A stretch of 48,025 nucleotides of DNA from a bacterium (GCA_016781505.1 JADDQF010000119.1:1-48025); one strand, 5' to 3'. Shown: positions 23,572-33,025, counted from the first letter of the stretch. The notes: generated by a model from the sequence alone, not told the origin. Program-made: numbers and translations.

Positions 23572-24393
23572 TCAATCGTTGAACAACTGTGCCAGGTGGT
23601 GCTGATACGCCGGAAAATCGCGCAGATTGTTGTGCCCACCTCCCTCAATAGTGACCAGTTTGTGGTGGGAGCGAATAAGCGGCAGCAGCTGCTCGCTGGC
23701 TGCGTAGGGAATAACGTCGTCGTTTGTGCCGTGAAACAGGACGACCGGAGACTTTACCGCGCCGATCAGTCGATCTGTTCGAAACGGGTACTTAAAGAGG
23801 AAGCCCGGAACCCAAGGAAATTGAGCAGTCGCCAGTGCCTGCAGGCTGACGTAGGGCGTTTCGAGGATCAGCAGCTTCGGATCATGCGTGGCTGCTAGTG
23901 CAACAGCAAGACCAGTTCCCAGCGAGCGTCCATATACCACGATTTGTTGCTCGGGATACCGCTGCAACAGGTAGCTATACATAATAGCGGCATCGTCCTG
24001 CAGCATTCGTTCGCCGGTCAGCGTCCCGGTGCTTTTTCCATACCCACGGTAATCCGGAATGAGCACGTCGTAGTTGTGGGCAACGAAGTCGGAGGCGACC
24101 AGTCCCCACGTGCGAACACTCCCCGCATTTCCATGCAGATACAACACCACCCCTTTGGGCTCGTCCACAGTGAAGTGCAGTGCATGCAGGGTTGCCCCCT
24201 CGGCGGGGAGTGTCACTTCGTTGAAGCGCGTGGAAAAGTTGAAGGTGTACCGCGGCGGTAACACTTCGGGGTAGAACAACAGACGCTCCTGTACGGCATA
24301 TAGCAGGGCACAGATCACAACGTAGATGAAGACAAGTGATAATCCCAGTGTCACAAGCATCTGCTGCCCCGTTCTGCGCATGTTAGCGACCAC
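23572..24393 (-). CDS. Membrane-anchored alpha/beta hydrolase (BEM46/ABHD13-like)
   Basis: This 273-residue protein has one N-terminal membrane helix (MLVTLGLSLVFIYVVICALLY) and then a hydrolase domain. 'RLLFYPEVLPPRY' is the typical juxtamembrane segment. Catalytic motifs are YLHGNAGS, YGRSLGTG (Ser), FHGTNDDVIP (Asp) and GGGHNNL (His). The catalytic part probably faces outside or the cytoplasmic membrane surface. The GTG at 24393 has GAGG six bases upstream; ATG 24381 is an alternative. It is transcribed divergently from doxX across a repeat-rich region. Substrate is unknown. Confidence 0.9.
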   Translation of the reverse strand: MVANMRRTGQQMLVTLGLSLVFIYVVICALLYAVQERLLFYPEVLPPRYTFNFSTRFNEVTLPAEGATLHALHFTVDEPKGVVLYLHGNAGSVRTWGLVASDFVAHNYDVLIPDYRGYGKSTGTLTGERMLQDDAAIMYSYLLQRYPEQQIVVYGRSLGTGLAVALAATHDPKLLILETPYVSLQALATAQFPWVPGFLFKYPFRTDRLIGAVKSPVVLFHGTNDDVIPYAASEQLLPLIRSHHKLVTIEGGGHNNLRDFPAYQHHLAQLFND

Positions 24394-24413
24394 TGTCAGC
24401 CTCTTTGCATTCG

Positions 24414-24429
24414 CGTAGATATGTCTACG
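24414..24429. promoter_or_regulatory. Palindromic operator candidate in the hydrolase/doxX divergent region
   Basis: CGTAGA-TATG-TCTACG is a perfect 16-base dyad located 21 bases upstream of the hydrolase GTG, a fit for a TetR-, MarR- or HxlR-type site. Confidence 0.45.
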
Positions 24430-24448
24430 ACGTGCGGATTAGGTGATT

Positions 24449-24484
24449 TGTAGCGCTACCTGTAGCGGTACGTGTAGCGCTTGG
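24449..24484. repeat. Three tandem 12-bp repeats (TGTAGCG-type)
   Basis: TGTAGCGCTACC, TGTAGCGGTACG and TGTAGCGCTTGG follow each other without gaps. The first contains the palindrome GTAGCGCTAC. Repeats in phase at about one helical turn suggest cooperative binding of a regulator between the divergent hydrolase and doxX genes. Confidence 0.6.
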
Positions 24485-24571
24485 CGCTGTTGTCACACCT
24501 TGATCAATGGTTTACTAAGGCTACGTCACGAAGCAAATCAAACTCTATAACATTTGATACGGAGTACCGCC

Positions 24572-25162
24572 ATGATGACCACCGCCCGCACCGCTACAGC
24601 CGAAAACCGCAATAGCTCGATCCTTGGCCGCACTCGTTCAATCCTGTTGTCGCCGTTCACCCATGCCTATGCTTCGCCAATCTGGCTTGCCGTTCGCCTG
24701 TACCTTGGCTACATGTGGTGGATGATGGGTGTGACCAAAATCGGCGCTGGCTTCTTGACTGGCGATCCGATCCTTCCGATCCTCAAGCTGGGCGCCGACG
24801 GCACGCTGCCGGTTCCGTTTGAATTCTGGCGACCTATCGCTGACTTTCTGGTCTGGAGCGGCCTGACGCCATTGATCTCGTTCAGCATGCCCTTTATGGA
24901 AATGGCAGTCGCGCTCGCATTCGTGACGGGAGTTCTGGTTGTTCCGGCCGCTATCGGCGCGACGCTCCTCAACGTGATTTTTGTCCTGTCGGGCCTGGGC
25001 CAGATCCAATTTGACGGACGATTCATTGTGCTGCAGCTGCTGCTGATCGCCGCGTTCCGGATCGTAAGCAAGATCGGCATCGAGAAGTTCGCTTTCCGGG
25101 TTCTGCTCTCACTGTATCGCAAAGTGCGCCCCGCACGCCAGCCCAAGGTTGCTGCTGGTTAG
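24572..25162 (+). CDS. DoxX family membrane protein
   Basis: This 196-residue protein has four predicted membrane helices. DoxX-family features are 'LAVRLYLGYMWWMMGVTKI' in the first helix, a loop with 'FWRPIADFLVWSGLTPLI', 'MPFMEMAVALAFVTGVLVVPAAIGATLLNV' and 'FDGRFIVLQLLLIAAFRI'. Members are subunits of quinone-dependent oxidoreductases or redox-homeostasis membrane proteins. The extended loop with the GDPILPILKLGADG segment suggests the larger subgroup. ATG 24572 follows CGGAG. Regulation by the 12-bp repeats and palindrome upstream is likely. A hairpin terminator follows. Confidence 0.88.
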   Translation: MMTTARTATAENRNSSILGRTRSILLSPFTHAYASPIWLAVRLYLGYMWWMMGVTKIGAGFLTGDPILPILKLGADGTLPVPFEFWRPIADFLVWSGLTPLISFSMPFMEMAVALAFVTGVLVVPAAIGATLLNVIFVLSGLGQIQFDGRFIVLQLLLIAAFRIVSKIGIEKFAFRVLLSLYRKVRPARQPKVAAG

Positions 25163-25196
25163 ATCCCACACACAGCAGCCTGTCGGAACAAACAGG

Positions 25197-25222
25197 GTCC
25201 TCCTCGAACCACCGAGGAGGAC
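25197..25222. terminator. Bidirectional hairpin between doxX and the aldo/keto reductase gene
   Basis: A perfect 10-bp stem GTCCTCCTCG/CGAGGAGGAC with a 6-base loop lies 34 bases after the doxX stop. The plus strand continues into a T-containing stretch; the convergent gene ends at 25261. Confidence 0.75.
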
Positions 25223-25260
25223 TCTATTCGTTTGCCAATTTTGCCCAATAGAGCCTTTTG

Positions 25261-26235
25261 CTAGGCTGGCCAAATCTTACGGCCGCCGCCAGGCTCGGTT
25301 ATTTCGGCGATGCACGCCAGCTCGTCTGGCGTTAAGGGTGGCAGCGTGCCGGCTTCCACGGTCTCACGAATTTGTTGGCGGGTTTTGGCGCCGGGAATGA
25401 CCGTCGATACCGCGGGGTGAGCCAGCACAAATTGCACTGCGAATTGGGCTAGTGAACGGCCCTCCACCAGGGAGCGCAGCCGCTCCACCTTGGCTAAATC
25501 GTCCATAAAGATCGCGTGCTGTTGGGGATCGTCCTGCCAGTTTTGGCGGAAGTCGCCAGCGCCGAATTGTGTCTCGGCGGTGAACTTGCCGGTCAAAATG
25601 CCCATCGCCAGCGGGCCTCTGACGATCACGCCAATTTGGTGTTGCTGGCAGTAGGGCAGAATTTCTTCCTCGGGCGTGCGATTCAGCACGCTGTAGTCGA
25701 TCTGCAGCGTCGAGCAGTGGCCGTCATGGTTGAAGTGCTGAAGATACTCGAAATCACTGGTGCTCACACCGTAGGCGCGGATTTTGCCTTGTTGCTGCAA
25801 CCGGTTGAAGCCTTCCAGGAACACCTCCATTGTCGCCTCGCGATAGCTGATGTGGCTCTGCATCACATCGATGTAGTCGGTCTGCAAGCGGCGCAGGTTG
25901 CTCTCCACTCCCGCGATAAGCTTATCCACGCTGGTGTACGCCGTCTGGCCGCGCTCAGAGTCGAAATTCTGCCAGCCGATCTTGCTGGCCACAATGAACC
26001 GATCCCGACGCCCACGCATGGCCTGCCCCAACAATTCCTCACTATGGCCTGAGCCATACACGTCCGCCGTGTCAAAAAAGTTGACGCCGGTTTCGAGCGC
26101 AAATTCAATCGCGTCCAGGACGGCCTGATCATCGGTCGGACCCCAAGCGTCGCCACCGGCGGCCCACAGCCCCATCCCGACCTCGGTCACCTCGATACCG
26201 CTCTTGCCCAGCGTGCGTGTTTTAAGTGTCGTCAT
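25261..26235 (-). CDS. Aldo/keto reductase
   Basis: This 324-residue NADPH-dependent TIM-barrel reductase carries the catalytic tetrad Asp and Tyr in NFFDTADVYG, Lys in IVASKIGW and His in MQSHISY. NADPH-binding residues are in the late motif STVIPGAKTRQQIRE. The N-terminal 'TRTLGKSGIEVTEVGMGLWA' is typical of the AKR11/13-like oxidoreductases. ATG 26235 follows AAGGAAGAG. It lies on the same strand as and 160 bases beyond pgm; separate transcription is likely. Substrate is unknown. Confidence 0.93.
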   Translation of the reverse strand: MTTLKTRTLGKSGIEVTEVGMGLWAAGGDAWGPTDDQAVLDAIEFALETGVNFFDTADVYGSGHSEELLGQAMRGRRDRFIVASKIGWQNFDSERGQTAYTSVDKLIAGVESNLRRLQTDYIDVMQSHISYREATMEVFLEGFNRLQQQGKIRAYGVSTSDFEYLQHFNHDGHCSTLQIDYSVLNRTPEEEILPYCQQHQIGVIVRGPLAMGILTGKFTAETQFGAGDFRQNWQDDPQQHAIFMDDLAKVERLRSLVEGRSLAQFAVQFVLAHPAVSTVIPGAKTRQQIRETVEAGTLPPLTPDELACIAEITEPGGGRKIWPA

Positions 26236-26397
26236 GCTCTTCCTTTGTTGACATAAGCTAACAGAATGCCAATCTGTAGCCCGCCCACGATGAGTTGTTG
26301 CTGTTCAGCAACGTGAACAGCCAGGCTGTGTCGCTGTGGCTGGAATGACGGCTCCAGCATGGAGCGGGAACACCGGCTCGCGCTATTCCCCGGCTGG

Positions 26398-28044
26398 TTA
26401 GGCCGCTTGCAGTGTTGCCGCCACGATGGCCTGCGCTTCCTCCTGTATCTGCCGCAGGTGATCGGTGCCCTTGAAGCTTTCGGCATAAATCTTGTAAATA
26501 TTCTCGGTTCCCGACGGCCGCGCGGCAAACCAGCCGTTCTCGGTGACCACTTTGAGGCCCCCAATAGCGGCGTGATTCGCGGGCGCGTGCGTTAGTTTGG
26601 CAATGATCGACTCGCCAGCCAGCTCGGTCGCCGCTACTTGCTCGGGCGACAAGGTGCTGAGTACCGCCTTTTGGGCCGGAGTAGCTGGCGCGTCCATGCG
26701 CTCGTACACCGGACTGCCAAACTCCTCCTCCAGTGCGCGGTAATGCTCGGCGGGGTCACGCTGCGTGGTGGCGGTCATCTCGGCGGCTAGCAGATCAAGG
26801 ATAATTCCGTCCTTGTCGGTCGTCCACACCGTCCCATCCATGCGCAAAAAGGAAGCGCCTGCGCTTTCCTCGCCGCCAAAGCCGTACGAGCCGTCGACCA
26901 ACCCATCCACAAACCACTTGAAGCCGACCGGCACCTCCGCCAGCCTGCGTCCAAGCTGCCCGGCCACCCGATCAATCATCGAGCTGGAAACCAATGTTTT
27001 GCCGATGGCAGCGTCCGATCGCCAGCCCGGCCGATGCTGGAACAGGTAGGCGATCGCCACGGCCAGGTAGTGATTCGGGTTCATCAGGCCGCCGCTCTGG
27101 GTGACGATACCGTGGCGATCCACGTCAGGGTCGTTGCCAAAGGCGATGTCAAAGCGATCCTTAAGGCCGATCAAACTGGCCATGGCGTAGGGCGACGAGC
27201 AGTCCATCCGAATTTTGCCGTCCTTGTCTACCGTCATGAACGCAAAGGTCGGGTCAATCCGGCGGTTGACGACATCGAGCGTAAGGCCATAGCGCTCGGC
27301 AATCGGGTCCCAAAAGCGCACGGCAGCACCGCCCATCGGATCGACGCCAATCCTAAGCCCGGCTCCGGCGATTGCCTGCATGTCCACGACGCTGCCTAGA
27401 GCTTCCACATACGGCATGATGTAGTCGTACATGTGCGTGGTGTCAGCCGCCAGTGCGCGGGACAGCGGCATCCGCTTTACCCCGGCGAGCCCATTGCGTA
27501 ACAGCTCGTTGGCCCGATTCTGGATGAGCTTGGTAGTCTGCGTGTCGGCCGGGCCCCCGGAAGGCGGGTTGTACTTAAAGCCCCCATCCTCCGGCGGATT
27601 ATGCGACGGCGTGATCACAACGCCATCGGCCAGGCCCGAGCTTTTGCCGCGATTATAGGTCAAGATGGCATGAGAAATGACCGGCGTGGGCGCGTATCCT
27701 AGGCCGTTTTGCACCATGATCTCTAGGCCGTTGGCGGCAAACACTTCGATTGCGGTCGAGTGCGCCGGCTCGGACAACGCATGCGTATCCATGCCAATAA
27801 AGAGCGGCCCGGTGATGCCCTCGGCGCGCCGCCATTCGCTGATCGCCTGACAAATCGCCAGGATGTGATCTTCGTTGAACGACGAATGCACGGAGGTGCC
27901 GCGATGTCCTGAGGTGCCAAATGCGACCTGCTGCTCTGCAACGGTGGGGTCTGGCTTGTTGAGGTAGTAGGCAGCGATCAGCCGTGGTACGTTGGTGAGC
28001 ATGTCGGGCGTTGCCGGCTGTCCGGCCAAAGGATGGACGCTCAT
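26398..28044 (-). CDS. pgm: Phosphoglucomutase (alpha-D-glucose-phosphate-specific)
   Basis: This 548-residue enzyme interconverts glucose 1-phosphate and glucose 6-phosphate. Landmarks of the long Pgm family are [11 protein letters not shown] near the N-terminus, phosphoserine loop [16 protein letters not shown], metal-binding loop NDPDVDRHG, sugar-binding loop [11 protein letters not shown] and the phosphate-binding end [18 protein letters not shown] 28044 follows TGAGG and gives [16 protein letters not shown], the normal start; the longer frame to 28161 is rejected. It lies divergent to an alcohol dehydrogenase gene. It would feed sugar phosphates from the nearby glycosidases into central metabolism. 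Confidence 0.96.
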   Translation of the reverse strand: MSVHPLAGQPATPDMLTNVPRLIAAYYLNKPDPTVAEQQVAFGTSGHRGTSVHSSFNEDHILAICQAISEWRRAEGITGPLFIGMDTHALSEPAHSTAIEVFAANGLEIMVQNGLGYAPTPVISHAILTYNRGKSSGLADGVVITPSHNPPEDGGFKYNPPSGGPADTQTTKLIQNRANELLRNGLAGVKRMPLSRALAADTTHMYDYIMPYVEALGSVVDMQAIAGAGLRIGVDPMGGAAVRFWDPIAERYGLTLDVVNRRIDPTFAFMTVDKDGKIRMDCSSPYAMASLIGLKDRFDIAFGNDPDVDRHGIVTQSGGLMNPNHYLAVAIAYLFQHRPGWRSDAAIGKTLVSSSMIDRVAGQLGRRLAEVPVGFKWFVDGLVDGSYGFGGEESAGASFLRMDGTVWTTDKDGIILDLLAAEMTATTQRDPAEHYRALEEEFGSPVYERMDAPATPAQKAVLSTLSPEQVAATELAGESIIAKLTHAPANHAAIGGLKVVTENGWFAARPSGTENIYKIYAESFKGTDHLRQIQEEAQAIVAATLQAA

Positions 28045-28325
28045 AATCGCCTCATTGTTTGTTGAAACATGCCAGCAGTGCTGACGCCGGGATGCTGAGC
28101 AGCACACCGCGTGCCCCCACCCTGGCTGCAGCTGTGCAATTCCTTGGCGCCACAGGCACAATTACTATATAAGCGAAGGCTGGGCTGGCTGCGGCGGGGT
28201 TCACACACTGATCAGACGGCTATGCTATGCTTAGCGTAACGCTTGCCCATGCGCAGGGGTATGGCTGTGCAGCCCGATTGCACGCTGCCCGTGCTGAGCG
28301 TGCGAACAACACAGGAGCGAGACTT
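28045..28325. other. Divergent intergenic region between pgm and the alcohol dehydrogenase gene
   Basis: Contains the promoters of both genes, but I see no near-consensus pair. Weak -10-like hexamers occur around 28165 and 28220. No coding frame is supported. Confidence 0.35.
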
Positions 28326-29336
28326 ATGCAGCAGGTTGTCCTGGAGGCTCCCAGGCAGGTGCGTGTCGTTGATGCTCCCGCCGCCACGCAGGGCGCCGGA
28401 GAAGCAGTGGTGCGGCTGCGTTTGGCGGGTATCTGCGGCTCGGATCTCGCGGCGTATCGCGGTACATCCCCACTCGTAAGCTACCCGCGTGTGCTGGGGC
28501 ACGAGCTGCTGGTTGACGTGCTCGCATGTCCTGATCGTCCCGCGCTGGTAGGTCAGCGTGCGGTGGTCGACCCAATGACGCACTGTAGCCATTGCCGGGC
28601 GTGCCGGGCCGGCAGGTATAACTGTTGTGCGAACCTCGAAGTCATGGGTGTGCATGTGGATGGCGGCCTGCAGGAAATCAACGTGCTCCCAATCAGCCGG
28701 CTGTTCGCGGTGCCGGCCGCTCTGCCTGATCATGTGGCGGTGTTGGCTGAGCCACTAACCGTTGCCTATCATGCCGTTGAGCGTTCGCGCATCCGAGCCG
28801 GCGAAACTGCGGTTGTTTTCGGGGCAGGCACTATTGGCCTGCTGATCGCTCAGCTGCTGATGCGGGCACGCGGTTGCAGGGCACTGGTGATCGATGTCGC
28901 CGCTGGACGGCTTCTCATCGCCCAAGCACTCGGCGCAACTCCACTGCAAGGTGATGAGCCGAGCCTCCGTAAAGCAGTCGCCCAGGCCACCGGCGGCGAG
29001 ATGGCGGCGGTGGTTTTCGAGGCGACCGGGGTAGCAGCGTGTACGCGAATGACGACCTCGCTGGTAGCTCAGGCTGGAACAATCGTGTTAATCGGCTGGA
29101 ATAAAGGCCCGGTTGAGCTCGATACGGTGACGCTGATGCGCAAGGAGGTTGATCTGCGCGGCTCGCGCAACAGTGTGAACGCGTTCCCGCCCGTGCTGCA
29201 GCTCTTGGCCGACGGCATCATCGACGCAGCCTCCATGATCACCCACCGCTTCGGGCTCGGGGAGGCTGGTGCCGCCTTGGATGTGCTTGACCGCGAACAG
29301 GACAACGCGTTGAAAATCGTGCTTGAGGCGCACTGA
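28326..29336 (+). CDS. Zinc-dependent alcohol/sugar-alcohol dehydrogenase (MDR family)
   Basis: This 336-residue medium-chain dehydrogenase has catalytic zinc ligands Cys37 (GICGSD) and His59-Glu60 (GHE). Structural zinc cysteines are 87, 90, 93 and 101 in CSHCRACRAGRYNCC, and the NAD(P)-binding motif is VVFGAGTIGLL. The overall pattern ('VMGVHVDGGLQEI', 'LAEPLTVAYHAVER') matches threonine-, galactitol- and sorbitol-type dehydrogenases. ATG 28326 follows AGGAG; the longer frame to 28227 is rejected. The preceding strand is clear of pgm. A role in hexitol or galactonate-like oxidation is possible but not proven. Confidence 0.92.
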   Translation: MQQVVLEAPRQVRVVDAPAATQGAGEAVVRLRLAGICGSDLAAYRGTSPLVSYPRVLGHELLVDVLACPDRPALVGQRAVVDPMTHCSHCRACRAGRYNCCANLEVMGVHVDGGLQEINVLPISRLFAVPAALPDHVAVLAEPLTVAYHAVERSRIRAGETAVVFGAGTIGLLIAQLLMRARGCRALVIDVAAGRLLIAQALGATPLQGDEPSLRKAVAQATGGEMAAVVFEATGVAACTRMTTSLVAQAGTIVLIGWNKGPVELDTVTLMRKEVDLRGSRNSVNAFPPVLQLLADGIIDAASMITHRFGLGEAGAALDVLDREQDNALKIVLEAH

Positions 29337-29549
29337 CCAATGATAGGCGAGCCGAAGCTGGGCGCCCATTACATCAGGTAACCGCTTCCCATATCACGCT
29401 TTCCGGGCGACAACGATTGCCTGTGCTGTCGCCTGCCGTGAAATGTTTTGGCGCTTGATAGCCGCGGCGATCTGAGTCCGGGAAGGCCAAGCTAAAGGCT
29501 GCGTACCTTGCCTTGGCTCGGTGGTTGACTCAAGGTCAGCGAAGGGCTG

Positions 29550-29558
29550 TGCTACAAT
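29550..29558 (+). promoter_or_regulatory. Extended -10 promoter of the nucleoside hydrolase gene
   Basis: TGcTACAAT lies 64 bases before the ATG at 29622. A TTGACT is seen further upstream, but its 22-base distance is too long for a classical -35. Confidence 0.45.
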
Positions 29559-29621
29559 TCGGCGGGCCGCGAGAGAGAAGTACAGACGTGGGTGGGGCCT
29601 AATACTGGAAGGGAGTGCTTC

Positions 29622-30542
29622 ATGCTTTCCAACCTCAACGAGATCCAACGACTGCAACGGCTCGAACTGCCAGCCGGAAAAATTCCGATGGTGCTCGACA
29701 CCGATACGTATAACGAGATCGACGATCAATTTGCGGTCGTATATGCCCTGCTTTCGCCGGAACAACTGTCCGTCGAAGCGATCTATGCCGCGCCATTCCA
29801 TAACGAGCGCTCCCAAAGTCCGGCCGACGGCATGGAGCAGAGCTATGCCGAGATTTTGCGTCTGCTCCAGCGCCTGGGACGCTCGCACACAGGCTTCGTC
29901 CACCGCGGTGCTTCCGAGTGGCTGCGTGCTCCGGACCAACCAGTCAGCAGTCCAGCCGTGGACGATCTCGTTGAGCGAGCCATGCAGGAACGTGCCGGGC
30001 CCTTGTATGTGGTGGCGATCGGCGCGATCACAAATATCGCTTCTGCGCTGCTGACCCGGCCGGAGATCGCCGAGCGGATCGTGGTCGTTTGGCTGGGCGG
30101 CAATCCGCACGGCTGGCACCATACCCGCGAGTTCAACCTTAGCCAAGATCTCCTTGCCGCGCAGGTTGTGTTTGATTGTGGCGTGCCATTGGTCCATGTG
30201 CCCTGCATCAATGTGGCCGAGCACTTACGGACGACGCAGGCCGAGCTGGAGCGTTTTGTCCAAAGCCGCGGCCCGATTGGGGACTATCTGTATGAAATCT
30301 ACAGCGCTTACTACGACGACCACTATGCTCGTTCCAAGGAGCTGTGGGATCTCGGCCCAATCGCCTGGCTGGTCAATCCTGCGTGGGCCGATAGCGTCTT
30401 AACACCCAGCCCGATTTTGACTGAGCGCCAAACATGGAGCAACGATCCCCATCGCCATCTGATGCGTGAGGTTCGTACATTACGGCGGGATGCCATTTTC
30501 GCCGATCTGTTTCGCAAGCTGGAGCGCGCCAACGGCGCCTAG
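29622..30542 (+). CDS. Nucleoside hydrolase (IU-NH-like)
   Basis: This 306-residue calcium enzyme cleaves the N-glycosidic bond of ribonucleosides. The N-terminal motif VLDTDTYNEIDDQFA (Asp26, Asp28, Asp34, Asp35) matches D-x-D-x-x-x-x-x-DD of the family and binds Ca2+ and ribose. 'YVVAIGAITNIASALL' and 'EFNLSQDLLAAQVVFDCGVPL' (the N-x-x-x-D element) follow. ATG 29622 follows GGAAGGGAG. An extended -10 promoter precedes it. Members of this variant group next to glycosidases may act on other ribosides, so nucleoside specificity is not certain. Confidence 0.92.
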   Translation: MLSNLNEIQRLQRLELPAGKIPMVLDTDTYNEIDDQFAVVYALLSPEQLSVEAIYAAPFHNERSQSPADGMEQSYAEILRLLQRLGRSHTGFVHRGASEWLRAPDQPVSSPAVDDLVERAMQERAGPLYVVAIGAITNIASALLTRPEIAERIVVVWLGGNPHGWHHTREFNLSQDLLAAQVVFDCGVPLVHVPCINVAEHLRTTQAELERFVQSRGPIGDYLYEIYSAYYDDHYARSKELWDLGPIAWLVNPAWADSVLTPSPILTERQTWSNDPHRHLMREVRTLRRDAIFADLFRKLERANGA

Positions 30543-30556
30543 CCACTGGTCACGCT

Positions 30557-32419
30557 TTAGGCTTGGTAATCCACACGGCCTCGCTGGAGCCGTGCTACGC
30601 TGTCGGCTAGCCCACCGCGGCGGTTGCGGGCCAGCCATAGCTCCTGATACTCCTGAATGATCGCCTGCAGATCGGCGTCAAGCTCGCGGCGGGCTACAGC
30701 ATTGTTTCGCCGCGTAGGGTCACTCGTCAGCAGCCCCCGGCGACAAGCATGGCGCATCAGCCGGGCGGTAAACTCATATTCACGGATAACCAGACTTGCG
30801 TCGTTGCGCTGCATACGGGCAGCAGCCAGGGGGCGTAGCGCCTCATCGATCGCCGTGAGCGCGGTTTGGAAGCTATGGGGCTCGGGCACTTTTCGCGGCC
30901 GTTGGGCAAGCTCATCAAATGTGTGCTGAAGCATCCAGAAGAGCGCAGAGCCATTGGGCACGGCCAGCCCCGGGATACGATAAATGTTGCCGAGCTCGAC
31001 GGCCACACGCCCCATCGATCCCGTCGGATCGCGAAAGGCATACAGGCTCACTGCTTGCGCGATATCAAGGTCGTGGTTTTCGTTCCAGGCCCAAGCATAG
31101 GCCGCCCCCGCTACAAAGCCGAGGTAGCTGACCGGCAGCATTTGCCAGTGACCGCGGTCGCCCCAATCGGTGATCAGGTAGCCGATCGCGCCGCTGTCTA
31201 GGCCGCTGGCGGCGGCAGAGGCTAGGTTGGCCAGCGCGTTGTCGGTTCGTCCGGCCAGACTGCACCACGAGGATGTGCCGGGACAAACGTAAAATGGCAA
31301 GCCAGAGTCAGCATACTGCGGGCTGGTAGTTGCGAACGGATGATCGGCTTCGTAGCCCCATTCCAAGGCGATCACGTCTGGTGGCAGCTCCCGGATCAAA
31401 TCGGGATGCTGAATGATGATGTCGCCCCAAAATTGCATGGTGTGACCACGCGCCTTGACCGCCTCATAGGTCTTGAGCAGGTAGTCCAGATAAACTCGTC
31501 CCGCACCCTGCTCAGCGACCACATCGCGGCTACGTCCTTGGCCTACGTCAAACGTCTCGTCGCCGCCGATGTTGAACAGACGGCTCGAAAAGTGCGGAAG
31601 GAGCTCGTCAAACAACCCATGCACCAGCACCTGACTGCCGGGGTCAAGCGGGCAGAGGCTGAACGGCCCCTGCATTTTGACGCCCCAGGGCGTAGCGAAC
31701 AGTTCGTGTGTTTCGGCTAACGCCGCGTAGGGTTCGTGAACGAGCCAGCGCTCCATGTGGCCGAAGGTGTTTTGGTTGGGCACGAGCTCGATAAAGCGCT
31801 CGGCGCAAAAGCGGTCCAGCTCAAGAATCTCCTCACCTGTAAACGGCGAGGCATTCGCCCAAACGATGCCATGTTGCCGGTAGGCAAAGGTGTGTTCGGT
31901 GTACAGCTGGAGTTGGTTGATCTTCCAGGAGGCCAGCAGATCGACCAGTTCGTACAGGGTGGCCATGGTCGGCACTTTGTCGCGGCTCACATCCAACATG
32001 ACGCCGCGCACTGCGAAGTCCGGCCAGTCAGCAATATGGAGACACGGCAGCGCTCGCCCGGCTTGGAGCAGGAGTTGGCTCAGCGTACACACGCCATAAA
32101 AGATGCCAGCCGGCGTGGTAGCCTCCACCACAATCTGTGTCGGCGTCACGCGTAGCCCGTAGCCCTGCTGGTGCGCCGCAAGCTCAGGCCCTATCCGCAG
32201 AATGATACAGGCATCGCTGGTGGAGCTTTGCGCTGCCGCAGCTATGCTCCAGGCTACATCCGCATACTTGAGCAGCGCTGCTTGGAGGCGCTGCGCCACG
32301 CCCAACAGGTCCGCCGCCGAATTTGTCTGCAGCTCAATCCGCTGACTTGCTTGCAACAAGTGGCGGTCCTGCTGCAAAGTGCAGGACCGTGGTTGTGGAA
32401 GCAGCACAAGGTTCTCCAT
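30557..32419 (-). CDS. Glycoside hydrolase family 20-type beta-N-acetylhexosaminidase
   Basis: This 620-residue enzyme has the GH20 N-terminal alpha/beta domain (about 1-130, including 'CIILRIGPELAAHQQGYGLRVTPT' and 'TPAGIFYGVCTLSQLL'). The catalytic barrel then starts at FAVRGVMLDVSRDKVP. The catalytic Asp-Glu pair is in FNIGGDETFDVG, and 'MQFWGDII' and 'ALEWGYEADHPF' are later barrel motifs. 'NTFGHMERW' replaces the common H-x-G-H. No signal peptide is seen. The C-terminal 150 residues are helical and charged. The ATG at 32419 has only a weak ribosome site. It would release N-acetylglucosamine or -galactosamine from oligosaccharides. Confidence 0.92.
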   Translation of the reverse strand: MENLVLLPQPRSCTLQQDRHLLQASQRIELQTNSAADLLGVAQRLQAALLKYADVAWSIAAAAQSSTSDACIILRIGPELAAHQQGYGLRVTPTQIVVEATTPAGIFYGVCTLSQLLLQAGRALPCLHIADWPDFAVRGVMLDVSRDKVPTMATLYELVDLLASWKINQLQLYTEHTFAYRQHGIVWANASPFTGEEILELDRFCAERFIELVPNQNTFGHMERWLVHEPYAALAETHELFATPWGVKMQGPFSLCPLDPGSQVLVHGLFDELLPHFSSRLFNIGGDETFDVGQGRSRDVVAEQGAGRVYLDYLLKTYEAVKARGHTMQFWGDIIIQHPDLIRELPPDVIALEWGYEADHPFATTSPQYADSGLPFYVCPGTSSWCSLAGRTDNALANLASAAASGLDSGAIGYLITDWGDRGHWQMLPVSYLGFVAGAAYAWAWNENHDLDIAQAVSLYAFRDPTGSMGRVAVELGNIYRIPGLAVPNGSALFWMLQHTFDELAQRPRKVPEPHSFQTALTAIDEALRPLAAARMQRNDASLVIREYEFTARLMRHACRRGLLTSDPTRRNNAVARRELDADLQAIIQEYQELWLARNRRGGLADSVARLQRGRVDYQA

Positions 32420-32480
32420 ACAGCTTTAGGCAAGCACCACCACCGGGTAGTGACGGTGAAGCGCCTGCTCTCCCTTCACA

Positions 32481-32500
32481 TGCTAAGTATGCTGCTAAGT
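32481..32500. repeat. Two 8-bp direct repeats upstream of the GH20 gene
   Basis: TGCTAAGT occurs at 32481-32488 and 32493-32500, 12 bases apart. Next to it is ACTATA (TATAGT on the minus strand, 32503-32508), a possible -10. A regulator site is plausible, but the -35 is not visible. Confidence 0.35.
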
Positions 32501-32587
32501 GTACTATAGACTGGGTGCGGCATTTTCAGGGTGATCGTTTCTGGCAAACGAACAGCTGCCTTCCGTCCATGTGCGGTAGTGGGATGC

Positions 32588-33025
32588 TCACCGGATCAGC
32601 AGCCAGACGCCTCCAAAGATCACGCCAACTCCGAGCAGGCGAGAAAGTTCCAACGGACGGAGGGTAGTACCGAGAATGCCAAAATGATCGAGGCCAAGGC
32701 CAACGAGCAGTTGTCCCGCCACGGTTAGGGTGATCGTTGCGGCAACACCTAAACGTGGGATCGTATAGCTAATTGCGCCGATCACCACCAAGCCAAAAAG
32801 GCCAGCTGCCAGCGCATACCAGGGCACCTGGCGCCAGCTTCCCAACTTGCCCCCACCTTGCAGGACCAGTGGAAGCAATGCTGCGAGCGCGCCGCCGAGA
32901 TGAACGACGAAAACGCTCTCCAATGTTCCAATCCGCTGGCTCATAAGGCTAGATAAGGGAGCTTGAAAGCCAACAGCAATCCCGCCAATCAGCCCGATCA
33001 GGATCACAACAAGAACCGCTTGCAT
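32588..33025 (-). CDS. DMT superfamily small transporter (DUF606/YdcZ)
   Basis: This 145-residue membrane protein has five hydrophobic helices. The N-terminal 'MQAVLVVILIGLIGGIAVGFQAPLSSLMSQRIG' and 'FVVHLGGALAALLPLVL', and the 'PWYALAAGLFGLVVIGAISYTIPRLGVAATITLTVAGQL' region are typical of the DUF606 group of drug/metabolite transporters. Members normally act as homodimers or pairs; no second gene is next to it. ATG 33025 follows GGAG. The transported molecule is unknown. Confidence 0.88.
   Translation of the reverse strand: MQAVLVVILIGLIGGIAVGFQAPLSSLMSQRIGTLESVFVVHLGGALAALLPLVLQGGGKLGSWRQVPWYALAAGLFGLVVIGAISYTIPRLGVAATITLTVAGQLLVGLGLDHFGILGTTLRPLELSRLLGVGVIFGGVWLLIR

Noticed and set aside
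24449-24484. CRISPR array or plasmid iterons
   Set aside because: Repeats are only 12 bp, contiguous and three in number, with no spacers, cas genes or replication gene. They fit regulator binding better.
26280-26370. Hairpins between aldo/keto reductase and pgm as a riboswitch
   Set aside because: Short stems such as GTTGCTG/CAGCAAC and GCTCCA/TGGAGC lie downstream of pgm and look like an ordinary terminator or spacer. No conserved riboswitch core is visible.
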